From positions 1-64,000 of the forward strand of contig CAAGBT010000065.1 of assembly GCA_900768135.1 (NCBI GenBank): DNA of 64,000 bases, read 5' to 3'. The translations under genes and the position numbers were made by a program. Of this stretch, positions 33,925-41,758 are shown piece after piece. The first letter of the stretch is position 1, and each line of letters begins with the position of its first letter. The stretch comes from an uncultured Oscillospiraceae bacterium (lineage in GTDB: Bacteria; Bacillota; Clostridia; Oscillospirales; Oscillospiraceae). Under the pieces are notes generated by a model, which was not told the DNA's origin, ran no database searches, and saw only the letters and a list, made by a program, of their open reading frames with translations.

Positions 33925-34497
33925 TCATTTGAAATATTCCACCACGGCGCACACGCCCTGCCCCAGCGAGGTAAAGACCCTGCTCAGCACGCTGGCGTTC
34001 TCCTGCTGGTAGACGACCACGCTGTCGGACTCCGAAAGGTCGATGTAATAGATCTGCGAAGCGCTGGGCTTGCTCATCCCGGCAGCGGCCGCCGCTTCCT
34101 TGATGGTGGCGAGGTCATACGTCTTTTCATAAGTCGTAAGCAGCGCAGTATGCTCGTCCTCAAGCTCGGCCAGCTCCTTCTGCATGGAAACCACGCCGGC
34201 GGACAGCTCCGTAAGCTGGGCGCGGCACAGAATGAGCAGCGCAACCATCACGGCAAGCGCCAGAAAGCCGCACACTGCGCCGGGGGATACCCTCTCGCGC
34301 TGGCGGCGGGCCGGCGCTGCGCGGCGCTGCACCTTGGGCTGCGGCGGGCGGATAAACTCCTCTTGCCGTTGTTCGTGTTCCTGCTCGCGGCGAAGGCGGC
34401 GCTGCCGTTCCTCATAGGCCGGATCGTAAGCGAGACTGCCATTGACCCGTCCGCTGTAGCGGCGGTATTTCATGTTCTGCTCTCTGCGGCTGGCCAT
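33925..34497 (-). CDS. ftsL: FtsL/DivIC-like division protein
   Basis: The 190-residue protein has a long basic, Gln/Glu/Arg-rich cytoplasmic N-terminus (about 1-70), a single membrane helix (about 73-92) and a short extracellular coiled coil (about 95-130; MQKELAELEDEHTALLTTYEKT). This bitopic design and the position between rsmH and the penicillin-binding protein gene identify it as FtsL or a septum-formation initiator protein. Sequence conservation in this family is low. It would stabilise the divisome with FtsB/DivIC and the SEDS-PBP pair. The cytoplasmic part is longer than in most FtsL proteins. Confidence 0.75.
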   Translation of the reverse strand: MASRREQNMKYRRYSGRVNGSLAYDPAYEERQRRLRREQEHEQRQEEFIRPPQPKVQRRAAPARRQRERVSPGAVCGFLALAVMVALLILCRAQLTELSAGVVSMQKELAELEDEHTALLTTYEKTYDLATIKEAAAAAGMSKPSASQIYYIDLSESDSVVVYQQENASVLSRVFTSLGQGVCAVVEYFK

Positions 34498-34533
34498 GGC
34501 GATCTCCTTTCTTCTGCATATTTTCTGCTGCTG

Positions 34534-35472
34534 TCAGCACTTCTCCGCAACGCGCAGCTTGGCGCTGCGGGCGCGGGGATTTTCAGCAAGCTCGTCCTCG
34601 CCGGAAACAATCGGCTTTCTGGAAACGAGCTTTATTTTCGGTTTTCTGCCGCACACGCACACCGGGAATTCCGGCGGGCAGATGCAGCCCTGCGCCAGCT
34701 CCTGGAACTTGCGCTTGACGATGCGGTCCTCGAGCGAGTGGAACGTGATAACGGCCAGGCGGCCGCCGCGCTTCAGGTTCTCCGCCGCCGCGTCGAGCAT
34801 TGGCGGAAGCTCGCCCAGCTCGTCGTTCACGGCGATGCGAATGGCCTGGAAGCTCCTTTTCGCGGGGTGCTGCTTTTCGCGCAGCGCCGCAGCGGGCATG
34901 GCCGAGCGGATGATATCGGCAAGCTCCAGCGTTGTTTCGATCGGCGCCCGTTCGCGGTGCTGGCAAATTTTCTTTGCGATGGCGCTCGCATAGCGTTCCT
35001 CGCCGTATTCAAAGAGGATGCGGCGCAGCTCCTCGTAAGGATAAGTGTTGACGACCTCGCGCGCCGTCAGCGCAGCGGAGGCGTCCATGCGCATATCGAG
35101 CGGCGCGTCCTGCTTGTAGGAAAAGCCGCGCTGCGCTTCATCGAGCTGCGGAGAGGAAACGCCAAGGTCGAACAGCATCCCATCCACGCCGGAAATGTTC
35201 AGCTCACGCAGAACGCTGCCCAGCGCGCTGAAATTGCTGTGGACAAGCGTGACCTTGTCCAGATAATCGCCGAGGCGGCGCTTCGCCGCTTCGATGGCGG
35301 TCTCATCGCGGTCGAGCGCGATAAGCCTGCCCGTTGTCAGGCGGCGGACAATTTCCAGTGAATGCCCGGCGCGGCCGAGCGTGCCGTCCACATAAATGCC
35401 GTCGGGCCTGATGGCAAGCGCGTCAAGGCACTCTTGCAGCAGCACCGGCTTATGTCCGTAGTTCTCTTCCAT
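34534..35472 (-). CDS. rsmH: RsmH, 16S rRNA (cytosine1402-N4)-methyltransferase
   Basis: The 312-residue protein starts with HKPVLLQECLDAL and the SAM-binding VDGTLGRAGHS motif, and has LFDLGVSSPQLDEAQRGFSY and ITFHSLEDRIVKR, all classic for MraW/RsmH. It methylates N4 of C1402 in 16S rRNA. The stop of mraZ lies one base before its start codon. Confidence 0.95.
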   Translation of the reverse strand: MEENYGHKPVLLQECLDALAIRPDGIYVDGTLGRAGHSLEIVRRLTTGRLIALDRDETAIEAAKRRLGDYLDKVTLVHSNFSALGSVLRELNISGVDGMLFDLGVSSPQLDEAQRGFSYKQDAPLDMRMDASAALTAREVVNTYPYEELRRILFEYGEERYASAIAKKICQHRERAPIETTLELADIIRSAMPAAALREKQHPAKRSFQAIRIAVNDELGELPPMLDAAAENLKRGGRLAVITFHSLEDRIVKRKFQELAQGCICPPEFPVCVCGRKPKIKLVSRKPIVSGEDELAENPRARSAKLRVAEKC

Positions 35473-35473
35473 G

Positions 35474-35893
35474 TCAGAATCCCAGCTCTTCCATTGCGGC
35501 GGCGATATTCGCGGGGTTCAGCTGCTCCGCCTCGAGCGCGGCCCACTTCTCCGCGTTCCAGATCTCGGCATGGTTGGAAACGCCGATGACGGTCACGTCC
35601 TTTTCCAGCTGCGCATAGGCCCGCAGCTTCTGCGGCAGAAGGATGCGTCCCTGCGCGTCCGGCTCGCATTTGGCAGCGTTGGCAAAAATCGGGCGCACGG
35701 CCTTTGCGCGGCTGTAGGGCAGGCTTTCAAACTTCTCGGTAAAACGCGCCCACGACGCCTCGGAATAAACGCTCAGGCAGGGATCCGCACCCATGGCGAC
35801 GTAAAAGGTCTCCCCCAGCTCCTCGCGGAGCCGGGACGGAATGAACAGACGCCCCTTGGCATCGATCGAGTGCTGATACTGACCGGTCAACAC
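35474..35893 (-). CDS. mraZ: MraZ transcriptional regulator
   Basis: The 139-residue protein begins LTGQYQHSIDAKGRLFIPSRLR, has two tandem SpoVT/AbrB-like halves with the repeated DAKGRL and DAQGRILLP motifs, and is of normal length. It starts with GTG at 35893, which has a run of six G eight bases upstream. MraZ binds repeats in its own promoter and controls the dcw operon; three such boxes are visible at 36018-36055. It is the first gene of the cluster running down to murG. Confidence 0.95.
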   Translation of the reverse strand: MLTGQYQHSIDAKGRLFIPSRLREELGETFYVAMGADPCLSVYSEASWARFTEKFESLPYSRAKAVRPIFANAAKCEPDAQGRILLPQKLRAYAQLEKDVTVIGVSNHAEIWNAEKWAALEAEQLNPANIAAAMEELGF

Positions 35894-35950
35894 GGCGCCG
35901 TCCCCCCTTTTCGTCAGGTTCTCCGAAGATGGGAAAAAGAGGGCAAAGCA

Positions 35951-35979
35951 TCGGCTTCCCCTTTTTTCGGAAAAGCCGA
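35951..35979 (-). other. Hairpin in the mraZ leader
   Basis: TCGGCTT pairs with AAGCCGA, extended by imperfect pairs toward a loop of A residues. It lies in the 5' leader roughly 60 bases before the mraZ start; the following T-containing stretch is interrupted, so an attenuator is only a possibility. Confidence 0.4.
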
Positions 35980-36017
35980 AGAATACTCTACTCTCTGTTC
36001 ATGTGTGGGCGAATGAA

Positions 36018-36055
36018 CCACTTTGCTGTATTCATTCACCACTTTCCACCACTTC
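36018..36055 (-). promoter_or_regulatory. mraZ: Three MraZ-binding boxes (AAAGTGG type)
   Basis: On the minus strand GAAGTGG (36049-36055), AAAGTGG (36039-36045) and AAAGTGG (36018-36024) are spaced 10 and 21 bases apart, so all face the same side of the helix. They cover the transcription start region right behind the -10 box. AAAGTGG-N3 repeats are the known target of MraZ in Mollicutes. Confidence 0.75.
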
Positions 36056-36063
36056 TTGCCTTG

Positions 36064-36092
36064 AGTATACGGGATTCGCCCGTAAATTGCAA
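36064..36092 (-). promoter_or_regulatory. Sigma-A promoter of the mraZ/dcw operon
   Basis: On the minus strand TTGCAA and TATACT are exactly 17 bases apart. Transcription would start near 36057, at the first MraZ box. Confidence 0.75.
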
Positions 36093-36197
36093 GCAGAATT
36101 TTCCCTGTGTTTTCAAGCCTTTCTGTGCTTTTCCCAGCAAAAAAGCGGAGAAATCGCGCCATTTTTCAAACAAGCGTTCTATTTCCTCAAGCACCGC

Positions 36198-36234
36198 AAA
36201 AAACACCGCTACAATATCTTGTGGCGGTGTTTTT
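36198..36234. terminator. Terminator after the coiled-coil protein gene
   Basis: A stem of about 15 bases (AAAACACCGC core, one G-T pair) with a TATC loop is flanked by A6 and T5, so it works in both directions. It protects the mraZ promoter from upstream readthrough. Confidence 0.8.
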
Positions 36235-36315
36235 CACATTGTCCAAATATTGATTATGTCTACCTGCTGCTGTCGTTTTCTGTCGAAATTCACGAATTTT
36301 TTGTGCGGAATTTGG

Positions 36316-36825
36316 TCAATTTTCAGCGGACTGTGTCAGCTCCTCGCGACACTTCTGCATCTGCGCGGCAGAGGCGGCCCGGAAGTTGGAGCGGGACTGC
36401 TGAACCTCGACAAGCGCCATCTGGATCGCTTCCTCTGTGCGGCGCAGCGCATCCTCGGTGTATTCGTTGGCAACGCGGTACATCTCGCGCGAACGGTCCT
36501 CGGCGCGCTTGATGATCTCGTGGCTTTTTTCGCGCGCGGCGCTGAGGATCTCCGTTTCTGACACCTTGTTCTTCGCATCCTGCTCCGCCTGCTGCATCAT
36601 GCGCTCCACATCGCGCTTGGCGGATTTGACATACTCGTCCTTAGCGCGGATCAGCTCCTGCGCGCGGGAAAGCTCCACCGGCAGCTGCGCGCGGAGTTCG
36701 TCAAGCAGGTCAAGCGCTTCATCGCGGTTGAGAACACATTTGTCGCTGGAAAGCGGGGCGTTCTTCGCCCCATCGATCATTTCATAAAGCATATCGAGAA
36801 GATGCTGCACATCGTTATTTGCCAT
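36316..36825 (-). CDS. Coiled-coil protein next to coaD (DivIVA-like, unknown function)
   Basis: The 169-residue product is soluble and nearly all helical. It has a short N-terminal part (about 1-60) followed by a long heptad-rich coiled coil (about 60-165) with many Glu, Lys, Arg and Gln residues. It resembles the proteins annotated only as ATPase or DivIVA-like that follow coaD in many Clostridia; no ATP-binding motif is visible, so the ATPase name is not supported. Its start overlaps the coaD end by 11 bases, so translation is coupled. Confidence 0.75.
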   Translation of the reverse strand: MANNDVQHLLDMLYEMIDGAKNAPLSSDKCVLNRDEALDLLDELRAQLPVELSRAQELIRAKDEYVKSAKRDVERMMQQAEQDAKNKVSETEILSAAREKSHEIIKRAEDRSREMYRVANEYTEDALRRTEEAIQMALVEVQQSRSNFRAASAAQMQKCREELTQSAEN

Positions 36826-37306
36826 GATTCTCCCATCCTTTCACAAGCTCCGCCGCGCGCGGCGGCATATATTTCTCAAGGGGCTGCGCATATTTGATCA
36901 TCTCGCGCACCATGGTGGAGCTGATGTGCTGATACTGCGGCTCAGCAACAAGCAGCACCGTTTCGAGCGCGCCGCCCGACACATCGCGGTAGATGAGTGA
37001 GAGCTGCTGCTCGGCATCGAAATCCACGCTGTTGCGCACGCCGCGCACCAGAAAGCGCGCGCCGCGGCGCAGGGCATAGTCCGTCAGCAGTCCTCCGCCA
37101 AGCTCCGCCTCCACGTTTGGAAATTCCTCCACGCTTGCGCGCATGAGCGCAAGCTTCTGCTCATCGGTGAACATCGGGTGCGTCTTTTCCCCGTTCGGCA
37201 CAATGGACACATACACGCGGTCAAAAAGCTTTGCCGCGCGCGCGATGATATCGAGATGCCCGAGTGTCACGGGGTCGAATGAGCCGGGAAACACTGCGAC
37301 CGTCAT
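36815..37306 (-). CDS. coaD: CoaD, phosphopantetheine adenylyltransferase
   Basis: The 163-residue protein has the nucleotidyltransferase start VAVFPGSFDPVTLGHLDII with the TxGH signature and the ISSTMVRE motif near the C-terminus. It makes dephospho-CoA from 4'-phosphopantetheine and ATP in the cytoplasm. Around residue 100 it reads LSLIYRDVSGG where most CoaD proteins have an LNRxLxP-type segment, so the substrate lid is somewhat diverged. It overlaps rsmD by four bases. Confidence 0.92.
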   Translation of the reverse strand: MTVAVFPGSFDPVTLGHLDIIARAAKLFDRVYVSIVPNGEKTHPMFTDEQKLALMRASVEEFPNVEAELGGGLLTDYALRRGARFLVRGVRNSVDFDAEQQLSLIYRDVSGGALETVLLVAEPQYQHISSTMVREMIKYAQPLEKYMPPRAAELVKGWENHGK

Positions 37307-37860
37307 ATTGTTTCCTCCCCCGCACGGCGGCAGACCGTTACCTTGATCTTGCCGTAGCGGTATTCGCGGTAAACGCTGTAAGGCGGGAAAAGCTCCGGCA
37401 GGGTCTTATCCGCCGCGCTTTCCGCAACTATTATACCATGGGGCGCAAGAATGTCAAACGACACGATCTTCTCCATCGCCTGCTCCAGAAGTCCGCTCTC
37501 GTAGGGCGGGTCGAGGAAAATGATATCGAACCGGCCGCTCTGCGTGCCGAGCGCGGCGAGCGAATCGCCGCAGATGACCTGCGCATTTTCCTCCAGGCGG
37601 CACAGCGCAAGATTCTCGCGCACGAGCTTTACCGCGTCGGCACGCCGATCGACAAAAAGCGCGCTGCGCGCCCCGCGCGAGAGCGCCTCGATGCCGAGCT
37701 GTCCCGTGCCGGCAAAAAGGTCCAGCACCCGCGCATCCTGCACTTCAAACTGAATGCAGTTAAAAATGCTCTCCTTGACTTTATCGGTCGTAGGGCGGGT
37801 CTCCATGCCCTTGAGTTCGCCCAGCCGCCGCCCGCGTGCCGAGCCGGTAATCACCCTCAT
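37303..37860 (-). CDS. rsmD: RsmD, 16S rRNA (guanine966-N2)-methyltransferase
   Basis: The start at 37860 (MRVITGSARGRRL) has GGAGGG seven bases upstream and gives 185 residues, the usual length. The SAM site VLDLFAGTGQLGIEALSRGA and the catalytic FDIIFLDPPYESG motif are intact. It methylates N2 of G966 in 16S rRNA during 30S assembly. The rsmD-coaD order is common in Firmicutes; the stop shares ATGA with the coaD start. Confidence 0.93.
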   Translation of the reverse strand: MRVITGSARGRRLGELKGMETRPTTDKVKESIFNCIQFEVQDARVLDLFAGTGQLGIEALSRGARSALFVDRRADAVKLVRENLALCRLEENAQVICGDSLAALGTQSGRFDIIFLDPPYESGLLEQAMEKIVSFDILAPHGIIVAESAADKTLPELFPPYSVYREYRYGKIKVTVCRRAGEETI

Positions 37861-37912
37861 GCCGCTTCCCTCCAGTGCACCCAGAAACGGGCGCAAGTAT
37901 CATCAGGTTTCC

Positions 37913-37941
37913 ATAATACTTGAATCCTTATGGATTTTCAA
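37913..37941 (-). promoter_or_regulatory. Sigma-A promoter of rsmD-coaD
   Basis: On the minus strand TTGAAA and TATTAT are 17 bases apart, about 50 bases before the rsmD start. Confidence 0.6.
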
Positions 37942-37985
37942 TAGAGTTTTAGCATTTTCCCGCATTTTACGCAAAATAATTGCTC

Positions 37986-38014
37986 TTGTTATTCCCGGGC
38001 GCTTCGTATATAAT
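37986..38014 (+). promoter_or_regulatory. Sigma-A promoter of the Asp23-DAK2 operon
   Basis: TTGTTA and a perfect TATAAT are 17 bases apart, 44 bases before the start codon; it is divergent from the rsmD promoter. Confidence 0.7.
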
Positions 38015-38058
38015 GATATAGTCATATTTTATCGACCAAGGAGAAAGGAGCAGCCTCC

Positions 38059-38409
38059 ATGATCAAACTCCAGACCGAAATGGGCGAGGTCAGCATTTCC
38101 GATGCGGCGCTTTCCAACATCACCGGCGCGGCGGCGACGAGCTGCTTCGGCGTAAAGGGCATGGCCTACCGTTCCATGACCGACGGGATCGTCCATCTGC
38201 TGCGCCGCGAAGCGATGAGCAAGGGCGTGCGCATTATCCCCCACGACGAGGGAGATATTTCCATCGAGCTGCACATTATCGTGGAACACGGCGTGAACAT
38301 CTCCGCCGTCTGCCGCTCGATCATCAGCCAGGTGCGTTATCTGGTCAGCGAAAATACGGGCGCGCGCATCCGCAGCGTGGATGTGTGCGTTGACAGCATG
38401 AATATGTAA
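38059..38409 (+). CDS. Asp23/Gls24 family envelope stress protein
   Basis: The 116-residue protein is a single Asp23 domain: it begins TEMGEVSISDAALSNITGAAATSCFGVKGMA and ends with SVDVCVDSMNM-like strands (quoted in parts). Members such as YloU of Bacillus are small cytoplasmic or membrane-associated proteins; their role is not settled. Adjacent yloU-yloV (fakA) is a conserved pair in Firmicutes, and here the DAK2 gene follows after 22 bases. The ribosome site is AGGAG. Confidence 0.9.
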   Translation: MIKLQTEMGEVSISDAALSNITGAAATSCFGVKGMAYRSMTDGIVHLLRREAMSKGVRIIPHDEGDISIELHIIVEHGVNISAVCRSIISQVRYLVSENTGARIRSVDVCVDSMNM

Positions 38410-38431
38410 AAACCGAGGAGGACGTCATCCC

Positions 38432-40102
38432 ATGCACGATACCATCAATGGTGCCATGTTCAAGGAGATGCTGCTCTTCGGCGCCGTCTCCATCACGCAG
38501 GCACAGCAAGCCATCAACGATCTCAATGTTTTTCCCGTGCCGGACGGCGACACGGGAACCAATATGAGCCTGACCATCCAGACTGCGGCGCAGGAGCTGA
38601 AGAAGATCTCCCCCGCAACGGTCGATCAGGCGGCGTCTGTAACCGCAAGCGCGCTGCTGCGCGGCGCGCGCGGGAACTCAGGCGTGATCCTTTCGCTTTT
38701 GTTCCGCGGCATCTCCAAAAGTCTCAAGGGCTGCGCAGAGGCCGACGGCTGCACGCTTGCCGCCGCTCTGCAGGAGGGCGTGAGCGCGGCGTACAACGCC
38801 GTGATGAAGCCCGCCGAGGGAACGATCCTGACCGTCTCGCGTCTCGCCGCCGAGCGCGCCGTGAGCGCCGCCGCCGAGTGCAACAGCGCAGACTATGTGC
38901 TGGAGCAGGCCATCGCCCAGGGCGAGATCACGCTGGGGCAGACCACCGACATGAACCCCGTGCTGAAAAAGGCAGGCGTAGTGGATGCCGGCGGCAAGGG
39001 CTTTCTGCTGATCCTCAGCGGGATGCTCAGCGCCCTGCGCGGCGAGGAGCGTCCCGAGCTGACGCAGGAGGCTGCGCAGGAGAAGGCCGACTTTGCCATG
39101 CTCAGCGAGGAGGACATCACCTTCACCTTCGATACGGTGTTCATCGTCCGCAAGAGCGGGCGCAGCATCGAGCCGTTCCGGAAGTTTCTGGACGGTATCG
39201 GCGACTCGCTGGTCATCGGCGAGGACGACGAGACGTTCAAGGTCCACGTCCACACCGACATTCCCGGCGAGGCGCTGACGGAAGCGCAGAAATACGGCAC
39301 GCTGGAGCTGGCAAAAATTGAAAATATGCGTACGCAGGCGCAGCAGCTTGCCGCCGGCGGCGCCGCGCAGAGCACCGACGACCTTGAAGCGGTGGAGCGC
39401 GAGCTGGAGTCAGCCGAAGCGGGCGAGGAAGCCGCACCGGAAAAGGAATTCGGTTTTCTGGCCGTCTGCGCGGGCAGCGGGCTTGCCGAGGTCTTCACCG
39501 ATCTTGGCGTGGACGGCATCATCAGCGGCGGGCAGACGATGAACCCCTCAACCGAAAGCATCCTCAAAGAGATCAAAAAGGTCCATGCGCGCACGGTATT
39601 TGTTCTGCCCAACAACAAAAACATCGTCATGGCCGCACAGCAGTGCGTCGGCCTGACGGAAAAGAACGTGATCGTGATCCCCACCGCATCCATTCCGCAG
39701 GGCATCAGCGCGCTGATGGCGGTCGATCCGGACGCAGAGGACGCGCAGGAGATCGAGCAGGCGATGAACGAAGCGGCGAAGCTTGTTTCCACCGCGCAGA
39801 TCACCTATGCAGCGCGCAATTCCGACTTTGACGGCTTCGATATCCACGAGGGCGACTATCTCGCGCTGCTGGACGGCAAGCTGCTCGGTACCGACCGGGA
39901 TGTTGCCTGCCTGCTGGAGGACCTGTCCGACGAAGCGGCGTCCCGCGGCGCGGAGTTCATTACGCTCTTCTACGGCGAGGATGTGAGCGAGGAGGACGCG
40001 CAGAAGGCGCGCGAGGTCTTCTCTCTCAAATGTCCCGATGCGGAGATCAGCCTGATCCGCGGCGGCCAGCCGGTTTATTACTATATTATTTCGATTGAGT
40101 GA
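38432..40102 (+). CDS. fakA: DAK2 domain protein, FakA/YloV-like fatty acid kinase
   Basis: The 556-residue protein has an N-terminal DAK2 (DhaL) domain (about 1-200) with the metal-binding VFPVPDGDTGTNM motif and the RGARGNSGVIL segment. A middle domain and the C-terminal DegV-like helper region (about 330-556; ISGGQTMNPSTESIL, VLPNNKNI) follow. FakA phosphorylates fatty acids held by a FakB carrier for phospholipid synthesis. The pairing with Asp23 matches the yloU-yloV locus. No fakB gene is in the window. A terminator follows. Confidence 0.9.
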   Translation: MHDTINGAMFKEMLLFGAVSITQAQQAINDLNVFPVPDGDTGTNMSLTIQTAAQELKKISPATVDQAASVTASALLRGARGNSGVILSLLFRGISKSLKGCAEADGCTLAAALQEGVSAAYNAVMKPAEGTILTVSRLAAERAVSAAAECNSADYVLEQAIAQGEITLGQTTDMNPVLKKAGVVDAGGKGFLLILSGMLSALRGEERPELTQEAAQEKADFAMLSEEDITFTFDTVFIVRKSGRSIEPFRKFLDGIGDSLVIGEDDETFKVHVHTDIPGEALTEAQKYGTLELAKIENMRTQAQQLAAGGAAQSTDDLEAVERELESAEAGEEAAPEKEFGFLAVCAGSGLAEVFTDLGVDGIISGGQTMNPSTESILKEIKKVHARTVFVLPNNKNIVMAAQQCVGLTEKNVIVIPTASIPQGISALMAVDPDAEDAQEIEQAMNEAAKLVSTAQITYAARNSDFDGFDIHEGDYLALLDGKLLGTDRDVACLLEDLSDEAASRGAEFITLFYGEDVSEEDAQKAREVFSLKCPDAEISLIRGGQPVYYYIISIE

Positions 40103-40106
40103 CGGC

Positions 40107-40143
40107 AAAAAGGTGCAGGACGCCGCAGCGTCCGGCACCTTTT
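40107..40143. terminator. Bidirectional terminator between fakA-like and ferritin-like genes
   Basis: AAAAGGTGC-GGACGC pairs with GCGTCC-GGCACCTTTT across a short loop, with A and T runs on either side. Both genes converge on it. Confidence 0.8.
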
Positions 40144-40147
40144 CACT

Positions 40148-40738
40148 CTACAGATCCATTTTTCTGCCAAGCAGCCGCATCAGCTGTCCGGCATGGCGGT
40201 ATTCATCGGCGCTCATCGCCGCAAAAAGTCTGCTCAGGCAGACGTCCAGCGTCTCCTCCGCCGCGCGGGCATAGTTGAACCCGCCGCAGGCCTCGCCATG
40301 ATAGAGCCGGCGCAGCAGCGCGCAGAGGTCGTGCAGCTCGGGCTGCTCCACGCACACGCGCGGACAGTAGGGCTTTCCGGTAATAAGATAGATCGCCGCG
40401 GCAAGGTCGCGCGCGTGGCGTTTTTCATCCTCCGCCATTGCGCGCAGAATGCGCGCCGTCTCGCGGCGCGGCGCCCGCGCGGCCAGGCAGGCGTATACCT
40501 GCGCATCGCCCAGCTCCTCGCGCAGGAACCCCTGCAGCACCTCGACCGACAGCGCGGCCTCGCTGCCCATGCAGCAGGGGTCCGCTTCCGCGCCCGGAAG
40601 CGACAGCTCCGCGGCGTCTTCCGCCTGCCGCGCGGGTGCGGTGGGTTCCGGATAGGGGTCCTGCTCCGGTGCGACACGCTTCCACACCTCGCGGCACCGG
40701 TCATAATCGCAGGCGCAGTTTCTGTTTGCTTCGTCCAT
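40148..40738 (-). CDS. Ferritin-like (rubrerythrin/Mn-catalase type) protein
   Basis: The 196-residue protein has a Cys/Pro-rich N-terminal tail (about 1-60) and a four-helix ferritin-like bundle (about 62-192). The expected di-metal ligands appear as EELGDAQVY, AEDEKRHARDL, then a Glu in the third helix (AAEETLD) and SADEYRHAGQL. There is no rubredoxin domain, so it is not a full rubrerythrin. Such proteins protect anaerobes from peroxide or store iron, but the substrate cannot be told. It is monocistronic and faces away from the sufCB genes across a region with a large hairpin. Confidence 0.82.
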   Translation of the reverse strand: MDEANRNCACDYDRCREVWKRVAPEQDPYPEPTAPARQAEDAAELSLPGAEADPCCMGSEAALSVEVLQGFLREELGDAQVYACLAARAPRRETARILRAMAEDEKRHARDLAAAIYLITGKPYCPRVCVEQPELHDLCALLRRLYHGEACGGFNYARAAEETLDVCLSRLFAAMSADEYRHAGQLMRLLGRKMDL

Positions 40739-40827
40739 CCCGTTCTCTCCTTTCCAAGGGAAGCTTTCGCTTCCATCCTATGCGGCGGATGCGGAAACTT
40801 GCACAAATCGCCGTCCCGGACCGGCAG

Positions 40828-40864
40828 GCAAATTCCTCTTTCCCTTCAGGAAAGAGGAATTTGC
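40828..40864. other. Perfect 16-bp inverted repeat upstream of sufC
   Basis: Two perfect 16-base arms (40828-40843 and 40849-40864) enclose CTTCA. Neither strand has a T-run behind it, so it is not a standard terminator. It lies 20 bases upstream of the sufC -35 box, between divergent genes. Confidence 0.6.
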
Positions 40865-40884
40865 GAAAAAACGTGTGCGGCTCG

Positions 40885-40913
40885 TTGATTTTTCTGCAGC
40901 TTTCTGGTAAACT
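40885..40913 (+). promoter_or_regulatory. Probable promoter of sufC-sufB
   Basis: TTGATT and TAAACT are 17 bases apart, each two mismatches from consensus; a leader of about 100 bases follows. Confidence 0.5.
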
Positions 40914-41019
40914 ATTGAAGATTCATAATTTCTTTGCCGGACGGCGTATCTGCCGCTTTTTTTCGGCAGTTCTGAGAAGTATCCTGTTTCCATCGATTCC
41001 GTAAGGAGGTCAACGCTTC

Positions 41020-41745
41020 ATGCTGGAGCTGAAACACATCACCTATACCGTCTCCTCTCCCGAGGGCGAGCAGACGATCCTCAAGGACATTTCCATCAGC
41101 ATTCCCGACCGCAAGCTCATCGTCTTCACCGGCCCCAACGGCGGCGGCAAGACGACGCTTGCCAAAGTTATCATGGGGCTTGTCACGCCGACGGGCGGGC
41201 AGATCCTCTATAACGGGCAGGACATCACGCATCTCGGCATCACCGAGCGCGCGCGCCTCGGCATCAGCTACGGCTTCCAGCAGCCGCCGCGCTTCAAGGG
41301 CATCACGGTGCGCAAGCTCCTGACCATCGCTTCGGGCAACGACAGGCTGAGCAAGGACAAGTGCTGCAAATACCTTACGCAGGTTGGGCTGTGCGCCAAC
41401 GACTATCTCGACCGCGAGGTGGACGTGTCCCTCTCCGGCGGCGAAGTCAAGCGCATTGAGATCGCAACGCTTCTTGCCCGCGGCAGCGAGCTGATGATCT
41501 TTGACGAGCCGGAGGCCGGCATCGACCTGTGGAGCTTCGCGCGGCTGACGGAAACGTTCGAGCAGCTGCGCCGCCGGGAAACCGCCACGATGATCATCAT
41601 CTCCCATCAGGAGCGCATCATCCAGCTGGCGGACGAGATCGTAGTCGTGGGCGGCGGCGAACTCAAGCACCGCGGCAGCACAGAGGAAATTTTCCCGCTC
41701 ATCATGGCGGACACGCTGGGTTCCTGCCCGGTGCTGAACAAATAA
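41020..41745 (+). CDS. sufC: SufC-like ABC ATPase
   Basis: The 241-residue ATPase has a Walker A (GPNGGGKTT), the SufC-type Q-loop phrase YGFQQPPRFKGITV, the signature LSGGEVKRIEIA and Walker B LMIFDEPEAGIDLW. The EPEAGID variant of Walker B and the FQQP phrase mark SufC rather than a transporter ATPase. It powers Fe-S cluster assembly on the SufB-like partner encoded after 13 bases. A good AAGGAGG site precedes the ATG. No SufD, SufS or SufU gene follows, so this is a two-gene minimal system. Confidence 0.92.
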   Translation: MLELKHITYTVSSPEGEQTILKDISISIPDRKLIVFTGPNGGGKTTLAKVIMGLVTPTGGQILYNGQDITHLGITERARLGISYGFQQPPRFKGITVRKLLTIASGNDRLSKDKCCKYLTQVGLCANDYLDREVDVSLSGGEVKRIEIATLLARGSELMIFDEPEAGIDLWSFARLTETFEQLRRRETATMIIISHQERIIQLADEIVVVGGGELKHRGSTEEIFPLIMADTLGSCPVLNK

Positions 41746-41758
41746 GGAGGGAGAACAC

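Larger units (their letters stand above)
35894..36315. other. Gene-free mraZ control region (about 420 bp)
   Basis: This is the longest gene-free stretch in the window. From right to left it holds the terminator of the coiled-coil gene (36198-36234), an AT-rich stretch with no visible feature, the mraZ promoter (36064-36092), three MraZ boxes (36018-36055) and a leader hairpin (35951-35979). A long reading frame on the plus strand here is not convincing as a gene. Confidence 0.7.

Noticed and set aside
31308..33932. A plus-strand open frame of 874 codons opposite the penicillin-binding protein gene
   Set aside because: It is antisense to well-supported murE and penicillin-binding protein genes; its translation is rich in His, Arg and Gly with no domain, as expected from the GC-rich opposite strand.
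35929..36561. A plus-strand frame of 210 codons across the mraZ control region
   Set aside because: It runs over the mraZ promoter, MraZ boxes, a terminator and the coiled-coil gene; Cys/Phe/Ser-rich translation without domain.
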